Assembly: GCA_963826505.1 (NCBI GenBank)
Contig: CAWGXG010000008.1
Location: 806,001 to 870,000 of the forward strand
DNA length: 64,000 bases
Direction of reading: 5' to 3'
Origin: CAWGXG01 sp963826505
GTDB taxonomy: Bacteria > Chloroflexota > Anaerolineae > Aggregatilineales > Aggregatilineaceae
Shown here: one piece after another, positions 9,288 to 18,426 of the stretch
Layout of the letters: each line of letters begins with the position of its first letter
How positions within the stretch are numbered: the stretch's first letter is position 1
Notes under the pieces: model-generated
Database searches by the model: none
The model's input: the letters and a program-made list of their open reading frames with translations, nothing else
What the model was told of the DNA's origin: nothing
Made by a program: the position numbers and the translations under genes

Positions 9288-10604
9288 ATGTTTGGACCAA
9301 GTGCATCCAGCGTCGTAGTGGAGTGCAGCGGACAGTTCACCTGTACGGTGATTCATTCCATTCTGACTTCGTTGATTCTTTTTGTGGTTCTGCTCACCGG
9401 CTTTGCTTATACGACGGTCTTGGAGCGCAGGGTGTTGGCGTTCATCCAGGCCCGTATTGGGCCGAACCGCGCCGGACCATACGGGTTGCTACAGCCCGTA
9501 GCGGATGGCATCAAATTGATTTTCAAAGAAGACGTTACTCCGGTCGCCGCCGAGAAGGTGATCTTCTGGCTGGCTCCGGTGATCAAGGTCGTGCCCGCGC
9601 TGATTGTATTGGCCGTCGTGCCGTTTGGTCCGAAGATCAGCGTCCCCTGGTTTGATGGAAAGTGGTACCGCATGTCCCAGGGGTTGGTGGACGTCAATGT
9701 CGGGGTGTTGTGGGTGTTAGGCATTACCAGCATCGGCATCTACGGCATTGTGCTGGCGGGATGGTCGAGCAACAACAAGTACTCGATGTTGGGCGGGTTG
9801 CGGTCTTCTGCGCAAATGGTCAGCTACGAGTTGAGTATGGGGCTGGCCATGGTGGTCCCTGTAATGCTCGCCGGGTCGATGAGCGTGGGGGACATTATCG
9901 ATAGTCAAAACTCGACCCCGATTCTGGGATGGTTTGTCTTCCGAAATCCGGTGGCGGCAGCGATTATGGCTATCGCGCTGCTGGCCGAGGTCAACCGCGC
10001 GCCATTTGATATGCCAGAGGCTGAGCAAGAATTAACGGCGGGCTATCACTCCGAATACAGCGGTATGAAATTCGCCATGTTCTATCTGGCGGAATATATC
10101 GGCATGATCGCGGTGAGTGCCGTGGGCGCTGCCATGTATTTTGGCGGATACCACTTCGTCTATGTGGACAAATTTCCGCTGCTTGGGCCGATTGTCTATG
10201 GACTTAAGGTCGTCGCCCTGCTGCTTATGATGATTTGGATACGTGCGACACTGCCCCGCATTCGTTATGATCGGTTGATGACCTTTGGGTGGAAAGTAAT
10301 GCTTCCGCTGGCTTTGGTAGCAGTGGCATGGTCGGCGGTGGCGGTGGTGTTGTCGGATGAGCTTGGCGCAGGTACAACGGAAGTATTGTCAGCGGCGCTT
10401 TGGGTAATATTCTTGGTGACCGCATCCATTTGGCTAAGCCGTGTAGGACGGAAGTCCGATCCCCGATCGGCCAGCCGGGTGGAGGTTGTCTCACTGTCTG
10501 GCGGGCAGGGAGTCGGAACGACGGCGCTGCATCTGCTGGATAGGGTGTTTGGTGCGTCAGGATCGCAAGCGAAACGAAGTAGCCGAAACAAGGACTCAAA
10601 ATGA
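9288..10604 (+). CDS. nuoH: NADH-quinone oxidoreductase subunit H, with C-terminal extension
   Basis: This membrane subunit forms the quinone channel floor and the link to the proton path. Family motifs are ERRVLAFIQARIGPNRAGPYGLLQPVADG near the N-terminus (segments of it are at residues 46-74) and the conserved loop EVNRAPFDMPEAEQELTAGYHSEYSGMKF, whose Glu/Asp residues form the E-channel. Eight helices fit. At 438 aa it is about 80-100 residues longer than usual: after the last helix comes a basic, Ser/Gly-rich tail ending in KRSSRNKDSK. The start ATG 9288 lies nine bases after GAGGAG. Confidence 0.95.
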   Translation: MFGPSASSVVVECSGQFTCTVIHSILTSLILFVVLLTGFAYTTVLERRVLAFIQARIGPNRAGPYGLLQPVADGIKLIFKEDVTPVAAEKVIFWLAPVIKVVPALIVLAVVPFGPKISVPWFDGKWYRMSQGLVDVNVGVLWVLGITSIGIYGIVLAGWSSNNKYSMLGGLRSSAQMVSYELSMGLAMVVPVMLAGSMSVGDIIDSQNSTPILGWFVFRNPVAAAIMAIALLAEVNRAPFDMPEAEQELTAGYHSEYSGMKFAMFYLAEYIGMIAVSAVGAAMYFGGYHFVYVDKFPLLGPIVYGLKVVALLLMMIWIRATLPRIRYDRLMTFGWKVMLPLALVAVAWSAVAVVLSDELGAGTTEVLSAALWVIFLVTASIWLSRVGRKSDPRSASRVEVVSLSGGQGVGTTALHLLDRVFGASGSQAKRSSRNKDSK

Positions 10605-10659
10605 GTTCTCGCCGGATGGCAGGGAGTCGGTCTTTGTTTTGGAGCGATGGGAGTAGAGG

Positions 10660-11154
10660 ATGAATCTCGTACGCGGATTTGCTACAACCATTAAGCACAT
10701 ATTGGAAGGTCCGGTAACTGTTCAGTATCCTGAGCAGGAACGGCCATTGCGCGAGCGCTATAAGGGTCGACATGCGCTCAAACGGTACGATAACGGGCTC
10801 GAGAAATGTATCGGGTGCTCCCTGTGTGCGGCAGCGTGTCCAGCGGATGCGATTTGGGTCGAGGCCGCTGAAAATACCGATGAGGCACGCTTCAGCCCGG
10901 GTGAGCGTTACGCAAAAACGTACGAAATCAACATGCTGCGGTGCATCTTCTGTGGCTATTGCGAAGACGCTTGTCCGACCGAGGCGATTGTGTTGGAACA
11001 CGAGTTCCGTCTCAGTTTCAACGATCGGCGCGATGCAGTGTACACGAAAGACATGCTCATCGATCCTGTGCCGCCGGGGGTGTCAGGCACGCCCCAGAAA
11101 ACCGAACCGGGAAAGTTCACGCGCTCGATCCCTGTGATGGAGGATCCGAAGTAG
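10660..11154 (+). CDS. nuoI: NADH-quinone oxidoreductase subunit I
   Basis: This ferredoxin-like subunit (164 aa) binds clusters N6a and N6b. Two full CxxCxxCxxxC motifs are present: Cys50, 53, 56, 60 and Cys95, 98, 101, 105, each followed by Pro. The N-terminal helix (NLVRGFATTIKHILEG) anchors it at the membrane interface. The C-terminal tail of about 40 residues is Pro- and charge-rich. GAGTAGAGG just upstream of ATG 10660 serves as ribosome binding site. 126 bases separate it from nuoJ, and I see no terminator there. Confidence 0.96.
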   Translation: MNLVRGFATTIKHILEGPVTVQYPEQERPLRERYKGRHALKRYDNGLEKCIGCSLCAAACPADAIWVEAAENTDEARFSPGERYAKTYEINMLRCIFCGYCEDACPTEAIVLEHEFRLSFNDRRDAVYTKDMLIDPVPPGVSGTPQKTEPGKFTRSIPVMEDPK

Positions 11155-11280
11155 TGTAGGGGATCGCGCCCAGGGGGCCGACTGCTTGGCTTCCCGGTGG
11201 ACTTGAGCTACACTGCATTCTGCATTCAGATGTTGATGGTCCTGAGTTTGGCCGCTCGCAGATATTAGGACGACAGATAA

Positions 11281-12542
11281 ATGGAACTGACGCTTTTTAT
11301 CATTGTGGGGGCGGTGGCGATAATCTCCGCAGCGTTGATGTTGCTCAGTGAGAACGCCATACACAGCGCGCTCTTCCTGATCCTCAACTTTGCATGCATC
11401 GCGTTCTTTTTCCTCATGCTCAATGCGCCGTTTCTCGCGATGGTCCAGGTCACGGTCTATGCTGGCGCGATCATGGTCTTGTTCCTTTTCGTGATCATGC
11501 TGTTGGGCGCCGAACAAGTGCAGCCTTCGGTCCAACCACGCTTCCGTTGGGTTACACCTGCCATCCTCTTGCTCGCTTTGGCGTTTTTTGCTACTGTGAG
11601 CGTCGCTATTATCGACGGCGATATCGGGCTAACCCAGCCAGAGCAAGACCCAGCCTTATATCCGCGCGGTCAACGCGATGGATGGGGTAGGGCCGGTTGA
11701 TGTATACGTCGATGGGACGACGATCGCCCAAGATCTGGATTTTCACGAGGCGACCTCTTTCGAGACGTTCCATACCGGTGAATTAGCCGTTGCGCTCTTT
11801 GCTGCGGGCGACGATCCCGCCACAGCAACACCTTTGGCGTCTCAAAACGTGATCCTCGACAAGAGCGAGGCTGTGACGTTCGTGGCGGTGGGACGTACGA
11901 CGACGCCGGGCCCGGACATCGTGGTGGCATCTGAGGCGATCGGATTCAACAGCAAGGAAAAAGGGCTGAATGTCCTGGCGGTGAACGGGCTGCCCGATTA
12001 TCTGGCCGTGGATGTCATTGATGAGACCGGGGCGCGCGAAACACTGGTTGGCAACCTGCCCTATGGAGAGGCGGGTTCTGCAACGCTGGTCAAAGGCACC
12101 TACACCATTGGTCTTTACCAACACGGCAACGATCGCACCCGCCTGGCGGCTTTGAAGGACACCGCGTTCGATGCGAACACGTCAGTGCTGTTGGTGTTCA
12201 CCGAACAGCGCCAACCGGATAACTCGTTTCAAAACGTTGTCGTATCGCTTGAGTCGAGATTCTAGCCCGTTGTTTGGCAGCCCGACGCACATGGGGCGCC
12301 TGCTGTTCACCAAGTACGTGCTGCCATTCGAGGTTGTGGGTTTATTGCTGCTGGTAGCGATGATTGGGGCTATCGTACTTACGCACGAATCATTGACACC
12401 ACGCCGCCGTACGGAACGTCGCCTGGCGAATCCACCCGTTGGACTTGAACAGCCTGTTACCGGCGAATTCGAGCAAATAGGGCGCAGCGCACTTACGGTG
12501 GTTGAGGGGGAATTCAGATGGAATCTCTTGACGTTGGAATAG
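11281..12542 (+). CDS. nuoJ: NADH-quinone oxidoreductase subunit J with inserted DUF4397 domain (two apparent frameshifts)
   Basis: Three consecutive frames are read as one gene. The first (11281 to about 11650) encodes the four N-terminal helices of NuoJ, including the conserved MVQVTVYAGAIMVLFLFVIML. The second (about 11652-12250) encodes a DUF4397-type domain. The third (about 12260-12542) encodes the NuoJ fifth helix, GRLLFTKYVLPFEVVGLLLL. Dropping one base in the CCC at 11649-11651 and one near 12246-12262 gives a continuous protein of about 419 aa. Usual NuoJ is 165-200 aa, the difference being the insert. The shifts are probably sequence errors, like others in this window. If real, complex I would lack an intact NuoJ. 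It overlaps nuoK by 25 bases. Confidence 0.8.
11652..12250 (+). other. DUF4397 domain inserted in the NuoJ periplasmic loop
   Basis: The segment begins YIRAVNAMDGVGPVDVYVDG, which matches the usual opening of DUF4397 domains (Y-x-R-x-x-x-A-x-x-x-x-x-V-D-V-Y-x-D-G). It goes on with repeated beta-rich units, for instance FETFHTGELAVALF and AVNGLPDYLAVDVIDETG; two related halves are likely. Such domains are normally outside the membrane in envelope proteins. There is no signal peptide here, and the domain lies between NuoJ helices 4 and 5. In known complex I structures that loop is on the outer side, so the position suits an extracytoplasmic domain. Confidence 0.75.
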
Positions 12543-12832
12543 AACTCTACATACTGCTAAGCGCGGTTCTGTTTATCATGGGCGCGATGGGTGTTTTGCT
12601 GCGGCGCAACGCGATTCTCGTCTTTATGTCGGTTGAGCTGATGTTAAACGCTGGTAATCTGGCGCTCGCCGCGTTCGCGCATCAATGGGCCAATGGCGAC
12701 GGCCTGTTGATGGTGTTTTTCGTCATGACAGTGGCCGCCGCCGAAGTCGCGGTTGGGTTGGCGTTAATCGTGGCGATTTTCCGAACCAAGAAGAGCATCG
12801 ATATTGACGGACTGCACCTGTTCAAAGATTGA
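12518..12832 (+). CDS. nuoK: NADH-quinone oxidoreductase subunit K
   Basis: This three-helix antiporter-like subunit (104 aa, normal) belongs to the membrane arm of complex I. The conserved helix-2 glutamate is in the motif SVELMLNAGNLAL, and the helix-3 glutamate in VAAAEVAVGLALIVAIFR; both are part of the proton path. GAGGGGG precedes ATG 12518 and the gene overlaps the end of nuoJ. Confidence 0.97.
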   Translation: MESLDVGIELYILLSAVLFIMGAMGVLLRRNAILVFMSVELMLNAGNLALAAFAHQWANGDGLLMVFFVMTVAAAEVAVGLALIVAIFRTKKSIDIDGLHLFKD

Positions 12833-12892
12833 TCGCGTGCTGAATTTGGTTCGAACTGTGGGACTTAACGCATAAACTCCAGGGAAACGCCC

Positions 12893-15175
12893 ATGGAAAA
12901 CTTTTTCGACCTCGTACCGCTCATTGTTTTGGTTCCCATGGCTGGGATGCTGCTCAACCTGTTCGCCGGGAAGTATTTCGGCGAACGTGGCGTTGGTATC
13001 GTTGCGGTGGGGGCCAGCGGAACGGCCTTCTTGATAGCGGTGTTGTTATGGTTGGCGCAGGTGAATACCGGTTACGGTCCAGCGGTGGTCAACGCGCCTC
13101 TGCTCTCCGACTGGATCACCATTCCATCCGCTAATGTGTCCATCCCCTGGGCTTTCCGGGTGGACTCGTTGAGCGTAACGATGATGCTGGTGGTGACCGG
13201 TGTCGGGACGCTGATCCACATCTATGCCATCGGCTATATGCACGGCGATTCACGCTTCCCGCGTTTCTTCGTGTATATGAACATGTTTCTGGTCTTCATG
13301 TTGATCCTGGTCACGGGCAACAATTTCTTGATGATGTTCGTGGGCTGGGAAGGCGTGGGGTTGTGCTCCTACCTTCTGATCGGGTTCTGGTTTGATAGAC
13401 CGGACGGTGTGGGGTGGAAGAACAGCGACGCGGCGCGTAAGGCGTTTATTGCCAACCGTGTCGGTGATTTCGGATTGATCCTGGGCGTTCTGATGACATT
13501 CTGGACGTTCGGCACACTGACGTTCTATAACCCCGGCGAGGAACCTATCGCACATCATGCCGAGGCCGCCGCTCCGCTCTTTGCTCCGGCAGTGACCGAG
13601 GAAGCACCGGCCGAGCAGTATACGGGCCCGGTTGGGGTATTCAATCAGGCGCAGCAGTGGCTGGATGAAGGGAATCACCAGGTCAAGTTCGGAAAGGTGT
13701 CCCTGAGCTTTAAGGCGGCTTTGACGCTCATCACCTTGTTCTTCTTACTGGGTGCCACGGGTAAGAGCGCGCAAATCCCGCTGTTTGTATGGCTGCCTGA
13801 CGCTATGGCCGGTCCGACTCCGGTCAGCGCCTTGATCCACGCGGCCACGATGGTGACCGCTGGCGTTTACATGATGGTCCGCGCGAATGTGTTCTATCAC
13901 GCGGCTGATGCAACATCGTTCTTGGTGGCACTCATTGGGGCCACTACGGCGTTGGTGGCCGGGTTTATCGCGATAGGACAGTGGGATATCAAGCGCGTCC
14001 TGGCCTACAGCACGGTCAGCCAACTTGGGTTCATGGTGACGGCGGTGGGCGTCGGCGCCTATGCAGCGGCCATGTTCCACCTCGTGACGCATGCGTGTTT
14101 CAAGGCATTGTTGTTCCTGGGTTCTGGCTCGGTGATTCATGGCATGGAACATGGCCATCATCATGTTGCGCACGAAGGCCATGGCGAGCATGAGGAGGAA
14201 TTCGATCCTCAAGACATGCGCACGATGGGCGGACTGCGCCGGAAAATGCCGATCACCTATTGGACCTACATCTTTGGCACGCTGGCGCTTGCCGGAGTTA
14301 TCCCGTTTGCGGGGTTCTGGTCCAAGGATGAAATTCTGCTTGATTCGCTCAAAGTCGGCGTGGACGAAGGCAAACTCAGCGGCTATATCGGGTTTGTACT
14401 GCTGGTCGTTGCCGCTGCCTTCACGGCGTTCTACATGTGGCGACAGGTGAGTCTGGTATTTCTGGGCGAACCACGCCACGCAGCCGCAGATCATGCGGAA
14501 GAATCTTCTCGCCTGATGACCTACCCCTTGATTGCTCTGGCCACGCTGAGTCTGCTGATTGGCTTCATCAACGTGCCCAGCGGGTTCCCGATCTTGGGGT
14601 GGCTGTTTGGAAAGCACCATTTTACCAGTTTCCTTGAGCACAGTGTGACGTATGCTCACGCGGGATCGGCGAACCTGCTGCTGGCGACATTTGCCGTGGT
14701 GGTCGCGTTGGCGGCCATCTATCTGGCGCGCCGGATCTATAATGATCAGGTTCTCAAGGACTTGAAACGCGACCCGTTCGAGCTTGACGAACGTACCGCC
14801 CGCGCTTTTGCACTGTCGAATGCCAAGCTGCACTGGGACGAATTCTATTACGCGGCTTTTGTGTTCCCGTATCGTAGGGCGGCTTATTTTCTGGCCGAAC
14901 GCGTGGACTGGTCGTTCTGGCATGATTTTGTGCACGAACGCTTGATCCGCGATCCCTTCAACCGTGCGACGGGTATTCTCTCGCAAGAAGTTGATAAGGG
15001 CATCATTGATCGCTTCTTTGACGGTGTGGGACATGTGACGCGCCGGGCAGCACAGCGGCTGCGCCGTGTTCAGACCGGGTACGTTCACATGTACGCGTTG
15101 AGCGTGCTGTTTGGGTCAATACTTGTTCTGTTTCTGATCCTGTTTCCGTTGATCCGTGATTGGCTAGGCTTGTAA
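12893..15175 (+). CDS. nuoL: NADH-quinone oxidoreductase subunit L, long form
   Basis: This is the distal proton-pumping subunit with the long lateral helix. The core motifs are clear: GWEGVGLCSYLLIGFWF, then GKSAQIPLFVWLPDAMAGPT, then SALIHAATMVTAGVYM. At 760 aa it is longer than usual (about 610-660). Two extra loops explain much of this: an Ala/Pro/Glu-rich stretch at about residues 218-250, and a His/Glu-rich loop at about 417-434 with HGHHHVAHEGHGEHEEE. The C-terminal helix (VLFGSILVLFLILFPLI) anchors the lateral helix. It lies 60 bases after nuoK. Confidence 0.96.
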   Translation: MENFFDLVPLIVLVPMAGMLLNLFAGKYFGERGVGIVAVGASGTAFLIAVLLWLAQVNTGYGPAVVNAPLLSDWITIPSANVSIPWAFRVDSLSVTMMLVVTGVGTLIHIYAIGYMHGDSRFPRFFVYMNMFLVFMLILVTGNNFLMMFVGWEGVGLCSYLLIGFWFDRPDGVGWKNSDAARKAFIANRVGDFGLILGVLMTFWTFGTLTFYNPGEEPIAHHAEAAAPLFAPAVTEEAPAEQYTGPVGVFNQAQQWLDEGNHQVKFGKVSLSFKAALTLITLFFLLGATGKSAQIPLFVWLPDAMAGPTPVSALIHAATMVTAGVYMMVRANVFYHAADATSFLVALIGATTALVAGFIAIGQWDIKRVLAYSTVSQLGFMVTAVGVGAYAAAMFHLVTHACFKALLFLGSGSVIHGMEHGHHHVAHEGHGEHEEEFDPQDMRTMGGLRRKMPITYWTYIFGTLALAGVIPFAGFWSKDEILLDSLKVGVDEGKLSGYIGFVLLVVAAAFTAFYMWRQVSLVFLGEPRHAAADHAEESSRLMTYPLIALATLSLLIGFINVPSGFPILGWLFGKHHFTSFLEHSVTYAHAGSANLLLATFAVVVALAAIYLARRIYNDQVLKDLKRDPFELDERTARAFALSNAKLHWDEFYYAAFVFPYRRAAYFLAERVDWSFWHDFVHERLIRDPFNRATGILSQEVDKGIIDRFFDGVGHVTRRAAQRLRRVQTGYVHMYALSVLFGSILVLFLILFPLIRDWLGL

Positions 15176-15195
15176 CACAGAGGGACCGAAATCTT

Positions 15196-16716
15196 ATGGA
15201 AGACATCTCGATGGTCACTGTGGTTTTCATGCTGCCCCTGGTGGGGCTTGTGCTCGTGCTCTTGTTCGCACGGACCGAGCAGGCTTATCGCTGGGGAGCC
15301 TTGACCGCATCGCTGATCACCTTCGGCGTTTCCTTGCTGCTGCTGAGAAACTTTGATGCCGGGATCGCTGGCCTGCAGATGGTCCAAAGGGTGGATTGGA
15401 TCTCCGCAGATACGTTCAATATCCGATATTACGTTGGCGTGGATGGCATAAGCATCTGGCTTGTGCTGCTGACGACATTCATCATGCCACTGGCAATATT
15501 GTCGTCCTTCCGAGCCATCAAGGATCGCGTGCGGCTGTATTACCTGTTCCTGCTGCTCATGGAATGGGCGATGATCGGCGTTTTTGTCGCGCAAGATTTG
15601 TTCCTGTTCTACATCTTCTGGGAAGTCACCCTGGTGCCGATGTATTTCTTGATTGGCATTTGGGGTGCCGAGCAGCGGATTTATGCCGCCGTGAAGTTCT
15701 TCTTGTATACCATGGCTGGCAGTTTGCTGATGCTGCTGGCGATTTTGTGGTTGGGCAACAAAGCGGGAACATTCAGCGTGCCGGATATTGTCGCCATGTT
15801 GGACAGCGGCGAGCTGAGCATCAGCACCACGACAGGCCGCTGGCTGTTCCTGGCGTTCGGCCTGGCGTTCGCCATCAAAGTTCCTATGTGGCCGCTGCAT
15901 TCCTGGCTGCCGGATGCCCACGTGCAAGCGCCTACGGCGGGGTCGGTCATCCTGGCGGGCGTTTTGCTGAAGATGGGCACGTATGGTTTTGTGCGGTTTA
16001 ACCTGCCGTTGTTCCCGGAGGCTAGCAAGACCTTCGCGCCATATATCGCTGTTCTGGCGGTTATTGGCATTATCTATGGGGCCTGGGTCAGTTACGGCCA
16101 GAAGGACATGAAGAAGTTGGTGGCCTATTCGTCTATCAGCCACCTGGGCTTCGTCATGCTTGGGATTTTTGCGCTCAATTCTGCGGGCATTCAGGGGGCC
16201 GTGCTCCAAATGGTCAATCACGGCGTCAGCACGGGCGGTTTGTTCTTGGTGGTTGGCGTATTGTACGAGCGGCGTCACACCAAATTGATGGCGGCCTTCG
16301 GTGGTATCTGGCGCGCCATGCCGATGTACAGCGGCGTGGCCTTGGTAGTGGTGTTGTCAAGCATGGGGCTGCCGGGGCTCAACGGCTTCGTTGGCGAGTT
16401 CACCATCCTGTTGGGGTCATCCGGATCAGAGGTGTTGAGCTGGTGGTTCACATTCTTCGCCGCGATTGGCGTCATTCTGGCGGCTGTATACCTGCTGTAT
16501 ATGTTCAATTCTGTGTTCATGGGTGCGCTGGACAAAGAGGAAAACATGCACCTGCCCGACTTGCGCTGGCAGGAAGTGTGGTCGCTTGTGCCGATTCTGA
16601 TCATGATTTTTGTGATTGGCTTGCAGGCGGGGTTCTTCTTCAAGTACATGGATGGCTCGGTAAAGGATCTGGTTAACCACGTAAATACCTACGTCATGTC
16701 CATGAGCGGGCAGTAA
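15196..16716 (+). CDS. nuoM: NADH-quinone oxidoreductase subunit M
   Basis: This is the second antiporter-like proton-pumping subunit (506 aa). Conserved features include the helix-5 Glu in LFLFYIFWEVTLVPMYFLIG, the PMWPLHSWLPDAHVQAPTAGS segment (helices 7-8), and KKLVAYSSISHLGF. ATG 15196 lies ten bases after GAGGGA; an upstream in-frame ATG at 15160 overlaps nuoL. ATG 15211 is another possible start. Confidence 0.96.
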   Translation: MEDISMVTVVFMLPLVGLVLVLLFARTEQAYRWGALTASLITFGVSLLLLRNFDAGIAGLQMVQRVDWISADTFNIRYYVGVDGISIWLVLLTTFIMPLAILSSFRAIKDRVRLYYLFLLLMEWAMIGVFVAQDLFLFYIFWEVTLVPMYFLIGIWGAEQRIYAAVKFFLYTMAGSLLMLLAILWLGNKAGTFSVPDIVAMLDSGELSISTTTGRWLFLAFGLAFAIKVPMWPLHSWLPDAHVQAPTAGSVILAGVLLKMGTYGFVRFNLPLFPEASKTFAPYIAVLAVIGIIYGAWVSYGQKDMKKLVAYSSISHLGFVMLGIFALNSAGIQGAVLQMVNHGVSTGGLFLVVGVLYERRHTKLMAAFGGIWRAMPMYSGVALVVVLSSMGLPGLNGFVGEFTILLGSSGSEVLSWWFTFFAAIGVILAAVYLLYMFNSVFMGALDKEENMHLPDLRWQEVWSLVPILIMIFVIGLQAGFFFKYMDGSVKDLVNHVNTYVMSMSGQ

Positions 16717-16731
16717 GGGTGGCAGCGACCG

Positions 16732-18246
16732 ATGTTTGAAGTTCCAAGTTTGGGTGATCTCAACGTCGCGGCAACGCTTCCAATCACTTTATTGGCTGTC
16801 GGCGCGTGTATTTTTATGCTCGTCGATGTCTTCATCCCGAAGAATCGGAAATACATCACGGCTGGGCTAGCGATGACCGGGTTGGGTGTATCGCTGGTGT
16901 TGGCGCTGTTGTCGATGACCGGAACCGTAGAGTTTGGGAACGGGAAACCGGTCTTCTTTGGAATGTACATGGCCGATCAATTCACAGATGTCGTCAACGT
17001 TATCGCGCTCACTACCGGTATGCTGGGTGTGATGGTGGCATACAATTATCTGGATCGCATCGATCGGCAGCGAGGGGAGTACTATTACCTTCTGCTGTTC
17101 ACCACCGTGGGCGCCATGTTTATGGGCGCGGCGGGGAACCTGGTGGTTATCTTTGTAGCGCTTGAGCTGCTGTCGATTCCGCTTTATATCTTGAGCGGTT
17201 TTCGCTGGCCGGACGAAGCATCTGAAGAGAGTGCCCTAAAATACTTCATCCTCGGTGCGTTTGCTTCCGGATTCCTGGTATACGGCATTGCGCTGATCTA
17301 TGGAGCGACCGGTACCACCGATCTGAATGGCATTTGGGTGGCTGGCCGGGATGTGGTTGCGGGAGATACTTCTTCGAAATATCTCATGCTGGTGGGCTCC
17401 GGCCTGCTGTTGGTGGGCCTGGGATTCAAGGTGGCGGCGGTGCCATTCCACATGTGGACGCCGGACGTGTACCAGGGCGCACCGACCTCGGTCGTGGCTT
17501 ACATGAGTGTGGCCGCCAAAGTCGGCGGGTTCGCGGCGTTGGTTCGTGTGTTCGGATCGGGCATGTCCAGTTTCGTGCTTCAGGGCCATTCGGTCGCCGC
17601 GTGGCAAGATACCATCTGGCTGGTGGCCGCGCTGACGATGATCCTGGGCAATGTGGTGGCGATCGTTCAAAGCAATCTCAAGCGACTGCTAGCCTATTCG
17701 AGTATTGCCCATGCCGGGTATATTCTAATCGCGGTGGCGGCGTCCGGGTCGGCGAACGTGACCGATGAGGCGGCGCGCGCTGTGGCGATCTACCTGATGG
17801 CCTATGCCTTCACGAATGTTGGCGCCTTCTCGATTTTGCTCGCCATCGAAAAGGACGAGACGACCGGCAGTTCCATCGACAGTACGCGCGGGCTTTCCAA
17901 ATCCCAGCCGCTGCTGGCCGCATCGATGGCGGTATTCATGCTGAGCTTGGCCGGTGTTCCGCTGACGGCGGGATTCGTCGGCAAGTGGTTCGTGTTCAAG
18001 GCGGCGCTGGCGGCGGACCTTATTCCGGTAGCCATCATTGGCGTGTTGACCAGCCTTATCTCAGCGTACTACTATCTACGGATCGTTTGGTACATGTATT
18101 TCGAGGAAGGAGAACCTGAAGCGCACGTGGCTTGGCCCCTGGCATGGGCCATCAGCATTGCTGCTGTCGGGACTCTCTTCTTGGGAATATTCCCATACCT
18201 GTTGTTCGATATGGCGAAGGGCATTACCCTGGCATTTGGCGGGTGA
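16732..18246 (+). CDS. nuoN: NADH-quinone oxidoreductase subunit N
   Basis: This third antiporter-like subunit (504 aa) closes the operon. Recognisable segments are FVALELLSIPLYILSGF with the essential helix-5 Glu, FKVAAVPFHMWTPDVYQGAPT, and LKRLLAYSSIAHAGYILI with conserved lysine. It starts 15 bases after nuoM with no large gap, and a strong intrinsic terminator follows 40 bases after its stop, so it is the last nuo gene. Confidence 0.97.
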   Translation: MFEVPSLGDLNVAATLPITLLAVGACIFMLVDVFIPKNRKYITAGLAMTGLGVSLVLALLSMTGTVEFGNGKPVFFGMYMADQFTDVVNVIALTTGMLGVMVAYNYLDRIDRQRGEYYYLLLFTTVGAMFMGAAGNLVVIFVALELLSIPLYILSGFRWPDEASEESALKYFILGAFASGFLVYGIALIYGATGTTDLNGIWVAGRDVVAGDTSSKYLMLVGSGLLLVGLGFKVAAVPFHMWTPDVYQGAPTSVVAYMSVAAKVGGFAALVRVFGSGMSSFVLQGHSVAAWQDTIWLVAALTMILGNVVAIVQSNLKRLLAYSSIAHAGYILIAVAASGSANVTDEAARAVAIYLMAYAFTNVGAFSILLAIEKDETTGSSIDSTRGLSKSQPLLAASMAVFMLSLAGVPLTAGFVGKWFVFKAALAADLIPVAIIGVLTSLISAYYYLRIVWYMYFEEGEPEAHVAWPLAWAISIAAVGTLFLGIFPYLLFDMAKGITLAFGG

Positions 18247-18285
18247 CCGGACATCGGGCCTGCACCGCAGGTGAAGACAAGCGAT

Positions 18286-18317
18286 AACAAGGCGACACGC
18301 TCGGTCGCCTTGTTTTA
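18286..18317 (+). terminator. intrinsic terminator of the nuo operon
   Basis: An 11-bp perfect stem, AACAAGGCGAC at 18286-18296 with GTCGCCTTGTT at 18304-18314, has a 7-base loop and runs into TTTTATTA. It is a textbook Rho-independent terminator 40 bases after nuoN. Confidence 0.9.
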
Positions 18318-18426
18318 TTAGCGGCCGGGCTTGTTCGTACACGCCGGTTGATATTCTGGTGAGTGTTTGACTGCTGGCATGTGTATTTGTTGGTGAAGCG
18401 GATGATGACACAGGAATGGGCGTGAA

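Noticed and set aside
13745..15088. 447-codon open frame on the minus strand of nuoL
   Set aside because: It is antisense to conserved NuoL sequence and rich in His/Arg/Gln, typical of a shadow frame in GC-rich DNA.
15085..16278. 397-codon open frame on the minus strand of nuoM
   Set aside because: It mirrors NuoM codons, with no ribosome binding site and no recognisable domain.
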